Shown piece by piece: positions 35,884-45,769 of a DNA stretch of 64,000 nt (its first letter is position 1; each line of letters starts with the position of its first letter). Below the pieces are notes generated by a model. The model was given only the letters and a program-made list of their open reading frames with translations. It ran no database searches and was not told the DNA's origin. Made by a program: the position numbers and the translations under genes. This DNA is from CAVRXZ01 sp963773035 (GTDB lineage: Bacteria; Acidobacteriota; Vicinamibacteria; Vicinamibacterales; CAVVIG01): NCBI GenBank assembly GCA_963773035.1, contig CAVYZX010000001.1, forward strand, positions 124,001-188,000, given 5' to 3'.

Positions 35884-37341
35884 ATGCTCAAAACATATCA
35901 AGCCATCGCCGCAGGCCTGTTGCTCATGGCATCGGCAGCAGCGGCGCAGGATGCGAAGGCCGTCATCGACACAGCGTCGAAGGCGATGGGCGCCGACATC
36001 CTGAAGACCGTCGAGTTTTCTGCGACAGGGTTCGATTTCGTACTGGGTCAGGCGTACCGACCGGATGCGCCGTGGCCCCGATTCATCAACAAGAGCTATA
36101 CGCGGGCGGTCGACTTTCAGGTGCCTGCCTCGCGCGTGGATCGGATCCGCACGCAGGGAGAGAATCCGCCGCGTGGGGGAGGCCAGCAGCCCATCAGAGG
36201 CGATCAACCGCAGAATCAAACCGTCATTGTCGATGCCAATACGCCGTGGGTTCAGCAGCTGGACATCTGGATGACACCCCACGGGTTCCTGAAAGCGGCC
36301 ACGACGAACAACGCGACCGCGAAGTCTCAGACAATCGGTGGGAAGAAGTACACCGTCGTTTCGTTCACCGGCCAGAACAAGGCGCTGGTGAACGGCTACA
36401 TCAACGAGCAGAATCTCGTCGAACGAGTCGAGACCTGGATCGACAACGCCATGCTCGGCGACCTGCAGGTCGAAAATACGTACAGCGACTACAAGGACTT
36501 TGGCGGCGTCAAAGTCCCGACCAAAATCGTGCAGAAGCAAGGCGGCTTCCCGACGCTCGATCTGACTGTGTACAACGTGAAACTGAATGCGCCGGTCACG
36601 ATTCAGGCGCCGCAAGGACGCGGCGCCGCGCCGGCAGCCGCGGCTGCACCGGCGGCAGCTGGCGCCGTGCCGTCCGAGAAGCTGGCGGACGGCGTCTTCC
36701 TGATTCTCGGCGGCTACGCGTGCCTGGCGGTCGACTTCAAGGACTACATCGTCGTCATCGAAGGACCGCAGAGTGAAGAGCGAGCGACCGCGGTCATCAA
36801 CGAGGCGAAACGACTGATCCCCAACAAGCCCATTCGCTACGTCGTCAATACGCACCATCACTTCGATCACGCCAGCGGTCTTCGAACCTTCGTTGCTGAA
36901 GGAGCGACGGTCGTCACGCATCAGATCAACAAGTCGTATTACGAGAAGACGTTCGCGGCGCCGCACACGCTCAACCCGGACAAGCTTGCGGCCGCAAAGA
37001 AGAAGCCGACGTTCGAAACGATGACCGAAAAGAAGGTGCTGACCGACGGCAATCACGTCATCGAGCTGCACCACCTGCAGGGCAGTGGGCACAACGAGGG
37101 ACTGATCGTCGCGTACTTCCCGAAGGAAAAAATTCTGGTGGAGGCCGACGCCTACAACCCGCCGGCGCAGCCCAATGCTCCGACGCCCAATCCACTGAGC
37201 CCGTACAACACCAACCTGGTCGAGAATATCGAGCGATTGAAGCTGGATGTGGCGACCATCATCCCCGTCCACTACGCGGCCGATGGGCGGAAGGTGACGA
37301 AAGCGGAGCTGTGGAAGGCGGTCGGACGAGAAGGGAACTGA
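35884..37341 (+). CDS. secreted metallo-beta-lactamase-fold hydrolase
   Basis: The 485-residue protein has a signal peptide (~1-21), an unusual N-terminal beta-rich domain (~25-230, lipoprotein-like, TVEFSATGFDFVLGQAYRP), an Ala/Pro-rich hinge (APAAAAAPAAAGAV, ~249-262) and an MBL domain with NTHHHFDHASGL, a His in GSGHNEGLIVAYFP, and Asp/His in LVEADAYNPP and VPVHYAA-like IIPVHYAA. It is a paralogue of the protein at 52134-53612, with the same two-domain layout. Enzymatic target unknown. GAGAGGA upstream. Confidence 0.85.
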   Translation: MLKTYQAIAAGLLLMASAAAAQDAKAVIDTASKAMGADILKTVEFSATGFDFVLGQAYRPDAPWPRFINKSYTRAVDFQVPASRVDRIRTQGENPPRGGGQQPIRGDQPQNQTVIVDANTPWVQQLDIWMTPHGFLKAATTNNATAKSQTIGGKKYTVVSFTGQNKALVNGYINEQNLVERVETWIDNAMLGDLQVENTYSDYKDFGGVKVPTKIVQKQGGFPTLDLTVYNVKLNAPVTIQAPQGRGAAPAAAAAPAAAGAVPSEKLADGVFLILGGYACLAVDFKDYIVVIEGPQSEERATAVINEAKRLIPNKPIRYVVNTHHHFDHASGLRTFVAEGATVVTHQINKSYYEKTFAAPHTLNPDKLAAAKKKPTFETMTEKKVLTDGNHVIELHHLQGSGHNEGLIVAYFPKEKILVEADAYNPPAQPNAPTPNPLSPYNTNLVENIERLKLDVATIIPVHYAADGRKVTKAELWKAVGREGN

Positions 37342-37375
37342 GGCTGGAAGGGCGGAAGGGCTGGAAGGGCTGGGG
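37342..37375. repeat. 9-bp-unit repeat GGCTGGAAG
   Basis: Four degenerate 9-bp units follow the stop of the MBL gene directly and run into the hairpin at 37371-37385. Confidence 0.6.
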
Positions 37376-37385
37376 GTGGTCCCCA
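37371..37385 (+). promoter_or_regulatory. SD-proximal hairpin upstream of ComEC-type MBL gene
   Basis: TGGGG and CCCCA arms with a 5-nt loop (GTGGT) end 25 nt before the ATG at 37411, the shortest stem of the leader-hairpin family. Confidence 0.45.
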
Positions 37386-37410
37386 CGACAAGTAAGAGAG
37401 AGGTGATCCG

Positions 37411-38526
37411 ATGCGAATAGCGATGACTTGGGTTTCGATGACGGCCGTTGTCGCGCTCGCCGGAGTGCTGGCCTCGGCGCAGAATCGCAAGACGCTCGAT
37501 ATCTACCTGGTCGACGTCGAAGGCGGCAATGCCACACTCTTTGCCGCGCCGTCCGGTGAGTCACTGCTCATCGACACCGGCAACGGCGGCGCTGCCGCAG
37601 CGAGAGATGCAGACCGCATCATGGCCGCTGTCAAGGATGCCGGCCTTCAACAGATCGATCACCTGATCACGACGCACTGGCACGGCGATCATTTCGGTGG
37701 GATGGCCGAGCTCGCCGGTCGCGTTCCGATTCGCGAGTTCATCGATCACGGCACGAACGTCCAGCCGACTCCCGCGACCGATGAGTTCCTGCAGAAGACC
37801 TACCCGAGCTTGTACGCGAAAGCCAAGCACACTGTAGCCAAGCCTGGCGACAAGGTGGCCATGACAGGTCTCGACTGGCGAATCGTGGCATCGGCTGGTG
37901 AGGGCCTGAAGACATCTCTTTCGGGCGCCGGCAAACCCAACCCGTATTGTTCGGACTTCAAGCCTCAGGAGGTCGATCGATCGGAGAACGCGCAGTCGGT
38001 CGGCAGTTACATCACCTTCGGGAAGTTCAAGGTGGTGCACATGGGCGACCTCACCGTGAACAAGGAATTCGATTTGATGTGTCCGAACAACCGCCTCGGG
38101 ACCGTGGATCTCTTCGTCGTCTCGCACCACGGCCAACCGATTTCGAACGCCGCCGTGCTCGTTCATGCTCTGCATCCACGCGTGGCGATCATGAACAACG
38201 GCACGCGCAAAGGTGGGCAGCCGGATGCGATGAAGGTGATTCATTCATCTCCCGGCCTCGAGGACCTGTGGCAGATTCACTTTTCTCTGCTGAGCGGGCA
38301 GGAGTACACGGTCCCCGGCCTGTTCATTGCCAACCCGATCGACGAGCAGCCGGCGACTTTGCCAATTGCCGCGATGACTCCGCCACCGCCTGGCCCGAAC
38401 GCGCCGCCACCGCCCGTTCACAACGGACCTGCCTACTGGATCAAGGTTTCTGCCCAGCAGGACGGCACATTCACGGTTACCAACGGCCGGAACGGCTTTT
38501 CGAAGACCTACCGAGCCGGAAGCTGA
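37411..38526 (+). CDS. secreted ComEC/Rec2-type metallo-beta-lactamase-fold protein
   Basis: The 371-residue protein has a signal peptide (~1-23) and an MBL domain of the ComEC C-terminal type: DIYLVDVEGGNATLF, LLIDTGNGG, the zinc motif THWHGDHFGGM, HMGDLTVNKEFD and VVSHHGQPISNA. It has a Pro-rich segment near residues 325-340 and a short C-terminal beta segment. It lacks the membrane channel of ComEC and is probably a stand-alone secreted hydrolase of nucleic acid or small phosphate esters; that is inferred. GAGAGAGG upstream supports the start. Confidence 0.85.
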   Translation: MRIAMTWVSMTAVVALAGVLASAQNRKTLDIYLVDVEGGNATLFAAPSGESLLIDTGNGGAAAARDADRIMAAVKDAGLQQIDHLITTHWHGDHFGGMAELAGRVPIREFIDHGTNVQPTPATDEFLQKTYPSLYAKAKHTVAKPGDKVAMTGLDWRIVASAGEGLKTSLSGAGKPNPYCSDFKPQEVDRSENAQSVGSYITFGKFKVVHMGDLTVNKEFDLMCPNNRLGTVDLFVVSHHGQPISNAAVLVHALHPRVAIMNNGTRKGGQPDAMKVIHSSPGLEDLWQIHFSLLSGQEYTVPGLFIANPIDEQPATLPIAAMTPPPPGPNAPPPPVHNGPAYWIKVSAQQDGTFTVTNGRNGFSKTYRAGS

Positions 38527-38582
38527 CGCACTGAACCGAAGGCTGAGGAGGGCCCTACTCAATTCAGGCTTGCAACCCACAC

Positions 38583-40040
38583 TTACGGATGCGTTGGCCC
38601 TGCCGATCCCGACAGCGGCGTCTGCAGGTACGGGAACGTGTCGCGGAACAACCGGAACGCACTGTCACCGGAGATGGTGCCATCCGGCGAATACGCAATC
38701 GTAGCGTTCACGAAGGCGCCGTCAGTGAGGCCTTCGATCTCTGCCGGATGCGACGGCAACAGGATCCCTTCGACTGCCCGTAGCGCGACGTCCACCACGT
38801 CATCACCAGGCCGGCGTCCGTTCGGGAAACCGGCGAGATCGCCTCCGATGACTCCGAGAGGATTCTGCGACTCGGGCGGTGCGGGCTCGATGCTCGTGTT
38901 CAATCTGAGCATCTCGGCCGGGGTCACCTTTTGCGGCTGGTTCAGCATGGGTACGCCGGTCAGAAACACCTGCACGAGATCGGTCCGCGGCGTCGGCGGC
39001 GCCGGCACACCAAAGAGCACCTGGATGAGAACCGGAAGCGTCGGATTGGTCACGTAGGTTGCGAACTGGCCGTCCTGCTTCGGCTCGCTCCCGTTGAAAC
39101 GGTCCTTGTCTTTGATGCCAATCACGAGCTCGTTGACGAGCGGGCTGCCGAGCCGCGACACCTGGTCGAACCGGCTTTTGTCCCAGTCCCAGTCCTTGTT
39201 CTTGTCTTTGACGCTCGCGGTGGTCCAACCACCGATCACCGGGTCGTTGCCGGAAACCAGACAGCTCGTCGGCACTTCGAGGGCCAGCGTCGTGATGTTC
39301 TTGTCGGCCAGCACGTTTGCCTCTCCGTCAACCGCCCCGAGGGGATTGAGGTTGATCAAGTCGAACGCCTCCGCCAGGTTGACGACGAAGCCTTCGCGCC
39401 GCTGTCCAACGAAGAGGCGTCCGGCGCCGCACCCCGGAATCGTGACGTCGTAGATATGGTTGTTCGCGTACTGGGCGTAGTCCGGGAGCGACTTGTCGCC
39501 GATTCGATCGACCGGCTTTCGAAACGTTGGGCTGCCGGTGGCGGCGTTGGTGATCGGCAGGCGATGCCCTCTCCAGTGATCTCCGCGCACGACGCTCACC
39601 GAGTAGGTTTCGATGACGTTGAGGTTCTGGGTGTCAGTTCGGCCCGGCCCAATCCCCCCGATATTGATCAGCGGCACCGCGACGTTCTGGTCGCCAGCAG
39701 GAACCGTCAGGTTCTTATATGTGTTGTTGAACCTGAACTGGAACGTGATGTCCTCGCGCGCGTCGCCGTCGTTGTCGACGTGGATTTCATACAGGGCGTC
39801 GGGATCCATGGTGAAGTAGTTCGGGCCGCCGTAGACGTCCTGCAGCGGCACATAGTTGGCGAGCAGCGTGATGTAGTCGGCGCGTCCTGCCTCGTAGCTC
39901 CGAAACATGTAGAAATCGGTACCGTCGACCTTGGGCGACTTGGTGATACCCGGTGCTTCCCGGTGGCTCGACCCCTGCAACGTGACGCCGGCTGCCGCGA
40001 GCAGCACACCGGCAATCAATCCGCCTGTCAATCGCTTCAT
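38583..40040 (-). CDS. secreted DUF4331-family protein
   Basis: The 485-residue protein starts at ATG 40038-40040, with AAAGGAAAC upstream, and has a signal peptide (~1-23). It matches the DUF4331 family by its hallmark start SSHREAPGITKSPKVDGTDFYMF and later SRLGSPLVNEL. Members are secreted, often encoded near metal or oxidative-stress proteins, but have no known activity. A long Lys/Asp segment (KDKNKDWDWDKSRFDQ) precedes the core motif. It is convergent with the ComEC-type gene. Its leader contains the covarying hairpin. Confidence 0.85.
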   Translation of the reverse strand: MKRLTGGLIAGVLLAAAGVTLQGSSHREAPGITKSPKVDGTDFYMFRSYEAGRADYITLLANYVPLQDVYGGPNYFTMDPDALYEIHVDNDGDAREDITFQFRFNNTYKNLTVPAGDQNVAVPLINIGGIGPGRTDTQNLNVIETYSVSVVRGDHWRGHRLPITNAATGSPTFRKPVDRIGDKSLPDYAQYANNHIYDVTIPGCGAGRLFVGQRREGFVVNLAEAFDLINLNPLGAVDGEANVLADKNITTLALEVPTSCLVSGNDPVIGGWTTASVKDKNKDWDWDKSRFDQVSRLGSPLVNELVIGIKDKDRFNGSEPKQDGQFATYVTNPTLPVLIQVLFGVPAPPTPRTDLVQVFLTGVPMLNQPQKVTPAEMLRLNTSIEPAPPESQNPLGVIGGDLAGFPNGRRPGDDVVDVALRAVEGILLPSHPAEIEGLTDGAFVNATIAYSPDGTISGDSAFRLFRDTFPYLQTPLSGSAGPTHP

Positions 40041-40060
40041 GGCTGTTTCCTTTTCTAAAT

Positions 40061-40084
40061 CGCGTGGGGCCCTTCCCCCACGCG
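40061..40084 (-). promoter_or_regulatory. SD-proximal hairpin upstream of DUF4331 gene
   Basis: CGCGTGGGG and CCCCACGCG arms with a 6-nt loop lie 20 nt before the start on the minus strand. Compared with the coxL hairpin, three stem pairs have changed on both sides (GCGCT/AGCGC to CGCGT/ACGCG) while pairing is kept. Confidence 0.6.
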
Positions 40085-40306
40085 CTGACACAACTGACGC
40101 TTGTCCCTCGGCCAGTGCGTGGGCCAGTCGATCCGTGGGCCCTGATCGGATGGCAGGCTCAGCGCTTGTTCTACGTGGATGACTACGGTTGCCGGATGGA
40201 CTTGGATGCGCCGGACCTTGCGGATGCCTTTGAGATCCTTGAACCTCTTGCTCAGCTGCGCGAATTCGGGGATAGTAGCCGCGTCTTTCTGAGGGAGTCG
40301 CTTCTC

Positions 40307-40404
40307 GAAGTGTGAAGTCTGAAGTAAGAAGTCAGAAGTCGCATGTGTCAGACTTGTAACTTCAACTTCAGCCGTCTTACTTCAGCCGTCTTACTTCAAA
40401 CTTC
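40307..40404. repeat. heptamer repeat GAAGTNN with inverted copies
   Basis: Five 7-bp units of GAAGTNN type (40307-40341) are followed by complementary ACTTC-type units (40358-40404), so the block could fold back. It fills the end of the 363-bp gap between the DUF4331 and phosphatase genes. The rest of that gap (40085-40306) has only a short unconvincing open frame. Confidence 0.65.
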
Positions 40405-41972
40405 TACGTTCTTTGAGCCCCCGGCCTTCCATTCTCCACGACGAACGACGCCTTGGTTTCGACCGGGGCGTCGGGCTGGCTTACGTACGGCACCGTTCTG
40501 AAGTCGCTCGTCAGGATCGACGGTGTCATCGTGCAACGCACGTAGCCACGGTTGGCGTTGAAGAACTTCAGCTGCGGATTCTGCGATAGCGCTTCCAGTC
40601 CGATCGGCGTGGAATCCCCGCCGTCGCCTCCCGACGAGATCGACGTCCCGACGAACTCCGTGCCGATAGTCGGCGACGACGGGTCGTCGAAGTCGACCTT
40701 CAGATCACCGACCAGGTTGGAATGAAAGTCGCCGGTGATGAAGATGGGATTGAAAGGTTTGGCCTCGGCAAGAAACCGCAGGAGGTTCGTGCGTTCGACG
40801 ATGTAGCCGTCCCATTTGTCGACGCTGAACGTGCGAGCGTTGTTTCTCGTCAATCCCATTTCGGTGATCATCACCTGGTTCGCCAGGATGTTCCATCTCG
40901 ACCGGGATGCCGCCAGCCCATTCAGCAGCCAGCGTTCCTGATGGGAGCCCAGAATGTGATGGGCGGGATTGAACGCTTCGCTACACCGGGGCGGGCGCCC
41001 GCTGGCGCCGCAGGGCTGTTTGGTGCGGTACTGACGTGTGTCGAGGACGTGAAACGCCGCCAGATCACCAAACTTCAAGCGGCGGAAGATCTTCATGTTC
41101 GGACCGCTCGGCATCGATGACCGGCGAAGCGGCATGAACTCGTAGTAGGCCTGGTACGCAGCGGCCCGCCGGAGTAGAAACCGATCGCTCGGCATGTCGT
41201 GATCGGAAAATGGGCCGGCATAGTCGTCAGAGACGTCGTGGTCGTCCGGCGTGACGATCCAAGGGAATGCGGCGTGTGCCGCCTGAAGATCGGGATCGCT
41301 GCGATAGATCGAGTAGCGGGTGCGGTACTCGTCCAGCGTGATCACCTCACCAGACACTGGAATCTGGCGCACTCTGGTCGCGCCGGTCGATGGTTCCTCG
41401 TAGATGTAGTCGCCCAGGTGAACGACGAGGTCGAGATCTTCCGCCGCCAGCCGGCGATACGCGGTGTAGTAGCCCGCTTGGTAGTTCTGGCAGGAGGCAA
41501 AGGCGAACTGAAAGCGGCTGAGCGAGGCCGTCTCGGCGGGAGCCGTCTTGGTTCTGCCTGTTGGACTGATCTCGCCTCCAGTGGTGAAGCGATACCAGTA
41601 GTGCCTGCCGGGCCTGAGTCCTTCGACTTCGGCGTGGACCGAGTGCCCCAGTGCGGGTTGTGCGATCTGCGATCCCTTCTGGACGATCCGTTGAAACCGC
41701 TCGTCCTCTGACACCTCCCATCGGACAGGAATCGTGGACCGAAGCGCGCCGGCCTGATCCAGGGCGTGCTCGTCGAGACGCGCCCACAACACCACGCCGT
41801 CAGGATGGGGATCTCCAGACGCCACTCCCAGCCCGAACGGGTTCGCACGAAACCGCACGACACGTTCGTTGCCAAACGCTGGGAGCGAGCCCAGTGCGAT
41901 GGCGGCCGTTGCATCGAGACTGGCCCTGATGAAATCCCGTCGGGACCAGCCGACGTTGGACCATTTGGACAT
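40404..41972 (-). CDS. phoD: Tat-exported PhoD-type alkaline phosphatase
   Basis: The 522-residue protein has a Tat leader (SRRDFIRASLDATAAIALG), the PhoD N-terminal beta domain (~40-145) and a metallophosphatase core with FASCQNY, VVHLGDYIYE, TPDDHDVSDDYAG and ITGDFHSNLVGD, covering the usual Fe/Ca ligands. PhoD enzymes release phosphate from mono- and diesters outside the cytoplasm. Length is typical. It is divergent from the cytochrome-PQQ gene at 42037. No Pho-box-like repeat was noticed in the 64-bp gap. Confidence 0.9.
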   Translation of the reverse strand: MSKWSNVGWSRRDFIRASLDATAAIALGSLPAFGNERVVRFRANPFGLGVASGDPHPDGVVLWARLDEHALDQAGALRSTIPVRWEVSEDERFQRIVQKGSQIAQPALGHSVHAEVEGLRPGRHYWYRFTTGGEISPTGRTKTAPAETASLSRFQFAFASCQNYQAGYYTAYRRLAAEDLDLVVHLGDYIYEEPSTGATRVRQIPVSGEVITLDEYRTRYSIYRSDPDLQAAHAAFPWIVTPDDHDVSDDYAGPFSDHDMPSDRFLLRRAAAYQAYYEFMPLRRSSMPSGPNMKIFRRLKFGDLAAFHVLDTRQYRTKQPCGASGRPPRCSEAFNPAHHILGSHQERWLLNGLAASRSRWNILANQVMITEMGLTRNNARTFSVDKWDGYIVERTNLLRFLAEAKPFNPIFITGDFHSNLVGDLKVDFDDPSSPTIGTEFVGTSISSGGDGGDSTPIGLEALSQNPQLKFFNANRGYVRCTMTPSILTSDFRTVPYVSQPDAPVETKASFVVENGRPGAQRT

Positions 41973-42036
41973 TCAGTCGCTCTCGATCTGCGGGGGCTAG
42001 CAGCAATGATATCCTTCAATCGTTTCCGGAGGGTTC

Positions 42037-43854
42037 ATGCGAATCGTCGTAACTGCGCTTTTTTTGTTCATGTTGACGACGCCTGCGTTGGCGCAGGCGC
42101 CGGATGGGGCCGCGGTGTACCAAAGGGAGTGCGCCGCGTGTCACGCGAATCCAACCGGCGACTCTCGAGCGCCAACCCGTGAAGCGCTCCGGCAGTTCTT
42201 CCCGGACGCCATCGTCACCGTCCTCACGGCCGGGGCGATGCGGGCGCAGGGGGAGAAGTTGAGCGAAGCCGAGCGACGTGCGGTCGCAGAATTCCTCACG
42301 GACAAGACGACGGCGCCGGCGCCGACCGTCATTACCGAAGGCCGCTGCACGACGTCGCCGGCGATGTCTGACCCTACCAAGGGCCCCTCGTGGAACGGGT
42401 GGGGCAACGGTGTCGGCAACACGCGATACCAGCCGGCCGATCTCGGTGGACTCACCGGCGCGGCTGTCTCGAAGCTGACGCTGAAGTGGGCGTTCGGACT
42501 TCCAGACGTGCTTGCAGCGCGCGGGCAACCGACCGTTGCGGGCGGGCGTCTGTTCACGTCTACGGACAAGGGCGATGTTTTTGCGCTGGACGCGAAGACG
42601 GGTTGCCTCTATTGGACGTTTCGAGCGCAAGCGGGTGTGCGCACCGCGATCACGGTCGGACCCTATAGAACTGCGTCAGGAGCTTCGGGGTACGCTGCGT
42701 ACTTCGGCGACGGTCGCGCCAACGCGTATGCAGTCGATGCCATGACGGGGCAGCAACTCTGGACCCGCAAGATCGACGATCACCCGGGCGCTACGATGAC
42801 CGGGGCGCCCACCCTGCACGAAGGCCGCTTGTATGTCCCGATGGCCGGCATCGGGGAGGAGGGGCAAGGCGGGCGGCCCGGCTATGAATGCTGCACGTTC
42901 CGCGGCAGCGTCACGGCCCTCGATCCGTCGAACGGCACTGTCGTCTGGAAGACGTACAGCATCGCTGAAGAACCGAAGCCGCGGGCGAAAACTCAGGACG
43001 GCGTGCAGACATGGGGTCCGGCCGGAGGCGGCATCTGGGGGGCTCCGACCGTCGACGATCGTCGACGATCGATCTACATCGCAACCGGAAACGGCTATGC
43101 CGATCCGCCGCAGCGAACGACAGATGCAGTTATCGCGCTGGACATGGCAACCGGGAAGATCAAGTGGGTCCATCAGGCGACGGAAGACGTGTGGATGATG
43201 GGATGCAAACCGGAAAACCCGGACAATCCCAAGTGTCCGGCGAAACAGGGACCAGACTTCGACTTTTCCGCCCCGCCAATCCTGGCGAGGACCGCGAGCG
43301 GTCGCGAGCTCATCGTGATTCCTCAAAAGTCCGGGATGGCATATGCACTCGATCCGGACAAGGAAGGTGCACTCGTCTGGCAGTACCGCTTTGGCCAGGG
43401 CAGCGGCTTCGGTGGACAGTGGGGTGCGGCTGTCGACGGAGAGCAGGCGTATTTCGGCGTCGGCGACTTTTTCAGTCAGCAGCCTGGCGGCATGCATGCC
43501 GTGAAGCTCGAGACGGGCGAGCGCGTCTGGTCCATACCGCCGCCGATGAAGCTGTGCGGGACGGACCAGCGGTGCAACGGAGCGCAAGGCGGCGCGGTCA
43601 CCGCAATTCCGGGCGCCGTGTTCTCGGGCTCGAACGATGGCGGCATCCGGGCGTACTCATCCAAAGACGGGTCGATCCTGTGGCAGTTCGACACCAATCG
43701 CGACTTCATGACGGTGAACGGTATCAGGGCGAAGGGCGGCGCGATCGATGGCCCGGGCCCGGTTGTCGTCGGCGGAATGGTGTACGTCAATTCCGGGTAC
43801 GGCGGCTTCTTCGGGCGTGCGGGGAACGTGCTGCTCGCGTTCGGGATCGATTAA
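42037..43854 (+). CDS. secreted cytochrome c-PQQ beta-propeller dehydrogenase-like protein (second copy)
   Basis: The 605-residue protein has a signal peptide (~1-20), a mono-heme cytochrome c domain with CAACH at 32-36, and a quinoprotein propeller (~105-605) with vicinal Cys-Cys in YECCTFRGSVTALDPS and typical W-motif blades (GKIKWVHQATEDVWMMG). It is the plus-strand paralogue of the gene at 2692-4578, sharing domain order, SIAEEPKP and the C-terminal GNVLLAFG. CGGAGGG three nt upstream supports the start. It is probably a periplasmic alcohol or polyol dehydrogenase feeding its own heme; the substrate is unknown. Confidence 0.87.
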   Translation: MRIVVTALFLFMLTTPALAQAPDGAAVYQRECAACHANPTGDSRAPTREALRQFFPDAIVTVLTAGAMRAQGEKLSEAERRAVAEFLTDKTTAPAPTVITEGRCTTSPAMSDPTKGPSWNGWGNGVGNTRYQPADLGGLTGAAVSKLTLKWAFGLPDVLAARGQPTVAGGRLFTSTDKGDVFALDAKTGCLYWTFRAQAGVRTAITVGPYRTASGASGYAAYFGDGRANAYAVDAMTGQQLWTRKIDDHPGATMTGAPTLHEGRLYVPMAGIGEEGQGGRPGYECCTFRGSVTALDPSNGTVVWKTYSIAEEPKPRAKTQDGVQTWGPAGGGIWGAPTVDDRRRSIYIATGNGYADPPQRTTDAVIALDMATGKIKWVHQATEDVWMMGCKPENPDNPKCPAKQGPDFDFSAPPILARTASGRELIVIPQKSGMAYALDPDKEGALVWQYRFGQGSGFGGQWGAAVDGEQAYFGVGDFFSQQPGGMHAVKLETGERVWSIPPPMKLCGTDQRCNGAQGGAVTAIPGAVFSGSNDGGIRAYSSKDGSILWQFDTNRDFMTVNGIRAKGGAIDGPGPVVVGGMVYVNSGYGGFFGRAGNVLLAFGID

Positions 43855-43860
43855 CTACTG

Positions 43861-43975
43861 GGAGCGCCCGCGGCCATGCCGAGCCGAGGACATGGGAATC
43901 CGAGGCGAGGCATCAGCGTCAGGTCGCGCCGGGGGTGCCCGCCTCCGCCAAGGCTACGGCGGGTCCGCCGTAGCT
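43861..43975 (+). repeat. dispersed intergenic repeat, copy A, ending in a palindrome
   Basis: Positions 43861-43937 match the reverse complement of 53646-53722 at about 71 of 77 positions by hand alignment. It is followed by a perfect 10-bp palindrome pair (GCTACGGCGG / CCGCCGTAGC, 2-nt loop, 43953-43974). It lies in the gap before the MFS gene and looks like a REP/MITE-type element. Confidence 0.7.
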
Positions 43976-44019
43976 CGAGAGAAACAGCGCCGAGCGAAGG
44001 CTGGAGGGCCCCGGCGCCA

Positions 44020-45418
44020 GTGAAAGATGAAAGGCGGGAGAGGCTGGAAGGGCTGGAAAGAAACATTTCCGTCGCCGCGCGTCTCAACCGCCTGCCGGCG
44101 ACTCGCACCCACCGACACGCGACGATCATCGCCGGGATCGGATCCTTCTTCGACCTGTTCGACATCTTCCTCGCAGGCGTTCTTGGCACGGTTCTCACAC
44201 AACAGCTGAACTTGGACCGGCTATGGCTGCCGGCGGCCATCGCCTCTGCCTTCGTCGGGATGTTCATCGGCGCGACGCTGCTCGGTCGCCTCGCCGACCG
44301 CATGGGCAGGCGGACGGCGTTTCTCCTGAATCTCGCGATCTATTCCGCCTTCACCTTCATCGGTGCGTTCAGCGTGAACGCGCCGATGCTGATCGCGTCG
44401 CGGTTTGCAGCCGGAATCGGGATCGGAGCGGAGCTGCCGCTCGTCGACGTGTACTTGAGCGAGCTTCTTCCCGCCCGTCTTCGCGGACGCTACACCGCCT
44501 GGGCGTACACACTCGGGTTCCTCGGTGTTCCGGCCGCGGGATTGCTCGGACGGATTCTCGTGCCTCGTCAACCCTTCGGCATCGACGGCTGGCGCTGGTT
44601 GTTCATCGCCGGATCGCTTGGAGCGGTGATCGTGTGGATCGTGCGGTCACGTTTGCCCGAGTCGCCCAGATGGCTCGAGTCGGTCGGTCGCACCGCCGAG
44701 GCTGAAGCCATCGTCGAGCGCATGGAACGGGAAGCAGCGTCGCAAGGCGCCCTGGCGAAACCGAATCTCAATGAAACGGCCTCCATCGGACGCGCGCGGC
44801 TGGCGGTGCTGTTTTCGATACAGTACCGAAAGCGGACGTTCATGCTTGCAGCGTTTCAGATCTTTCAAAGCCGTGGGGTACTACGGATTCGGCACGCTCG
44901 TGCCGCTGGTGCTGGCCGCCAAAGGGTATTCGATCGTCACCTCGTTGACCTTCACGACATTGACGTTTCTTGGCTATCCAATCGGCTCTGCACTCTCGCT
45001 GCCGGTGATCGAGCGGGTCGATCGCCGGTGGCTCATCGTCGGATCGGCGTTCCTGATGAGCGTCTTTGGTCTGGCTCTCGGCTACTCTTCGTCGGCCGCG
45101 GCGATCGTCGCGTTCGGATTCTTGTACACGGCCGCGAGCAATTTCTTCTCGAACGGATTGCACATCTTCCAGGTCGAGATCTTTCCCACGTTCGTCAGGG
45201 CGACCGCATCCGGCGCCTGTTACGGGTTGAGCCGGCTGTCGAGCGCCGCGATGCCGTTCGTCCTCCTGCCGGTGCTTCAGCGATGGGGTCCTGGGGCGAT
45301 GTTCGTGGTCGTGGCGGCGGCCCTGTGGATCGTGATTTTCGACATCGTGCTGTTCGCGCCGAGCACGACTGGACGGTCTTTGGAGGAGGTCAATCAAGGG
45401 CTGAGCGCTGAGGGCTGA
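44020..45418 (+). CDS. MFS transporter (metabolite:H+ symporter type), frameshifted
   Basis: Two adjoining frames give a complete 12-helix major facilitator protein. The first half (to ~44870) has the A-motif GRLADRMGRRTAF, LPARLRGRYTAW and PESPRWLES, as in sugar/aromatic-acid symporters. The second half (AVGYYGFGTLVPLVLAA onward) carries helices 7-12 and ends at 45418. One extra base at about 44862-44875 separates them. The start is uncertain: GTG 44020 lies in a purine-rich repeat, so the first ~17 residues would be repeat-encoded. It probably imports an organic acid or sugar. Confidence 0.78.
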
Positions 45419-45443
45419 GGAAGCTGAGAGCTGAAGGTTGAGG
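45400..45443. repeat. heptamer repeat GCTGAGN
   Basis: Six 7-bp units (GCTGAGC, GCTGAGG, GCTGAGG, GCTGAGA, GCTGAAG, GTTGAGG) overlap the transporter stop and end 20 bp before the antitoxin start. Confidence 0.65.
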
Positions 45444-45463
45444 TGTGCTAGCATACGTCATAT

Positions 45464-45769
45464 ATGAAGCGCACGACCATCTTCATCCCCGAGAGCCTCG
45501 AGCGCGATCTGCAGCTGTACGCGCGCCGCGAGCGCAAACCGGCGGCGTCCATCGTGCGCGAGGCGATTGCGGCGTACATCGTGCGAGGGCGTCGCGGGTC
45601 CGCGCTGCCGTCGTTCGCTGGAGCGTTCGACAGCGGTCATACCGACACAGCCGACCGGCACGAGGAGCTGCTGTTCAAGGCCCTGACGACGCACGGCGCC
45701 GAACCGTTGCCGCTGAAGCGCGCGCGTGCCCGACGCCGGCGGACGCTTCGAACGACTCGCAAGGGCTGA
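45464..45769 (+). CDS. VapB-like ribbon-helix-helix antitoxin
   Basis: The 101-residue protein has an N-terminal ribbon-helix-helix domain (MKRTTIFIPESLERDLQLYA, then SIVREAIAAYIV) and a C-terminal tail that would cover the toxin (DRHEELLFKAL). It should bind its own promoter and neutralise the PIN toxin encoded next to it. There is no ribosome binding site before the ATG; CATACG about 7 nt upstream of it could be the -10 of a leaderless transcript. The stop overlaps the toxin start (TGATG). Confidence 0.85.
   Translation: MKRTTIFIPESLERDLQLYARRERKPAASIVREAIAAYIVRGRRGSALPSFAGAFDSGHTDTADRHEELLFKALTTHGAEPLPLKRARARRRRTLRTTRKG

Noticed and set aside
40064..40315. 83-codon open frame between the DUF4331 and PhoD genes
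   Set aside because: It begins inside the leader hairpin, has no ribosome binding site, ends in the GAAGTNN repeat and resembles no family.
43748..44023. 91-codon frame across the end of the PQQ gene and the dispersed repeat
   Set aside because: It is antiphase to the propeller gene and then reads through the repeat element; no independent coding evidence.
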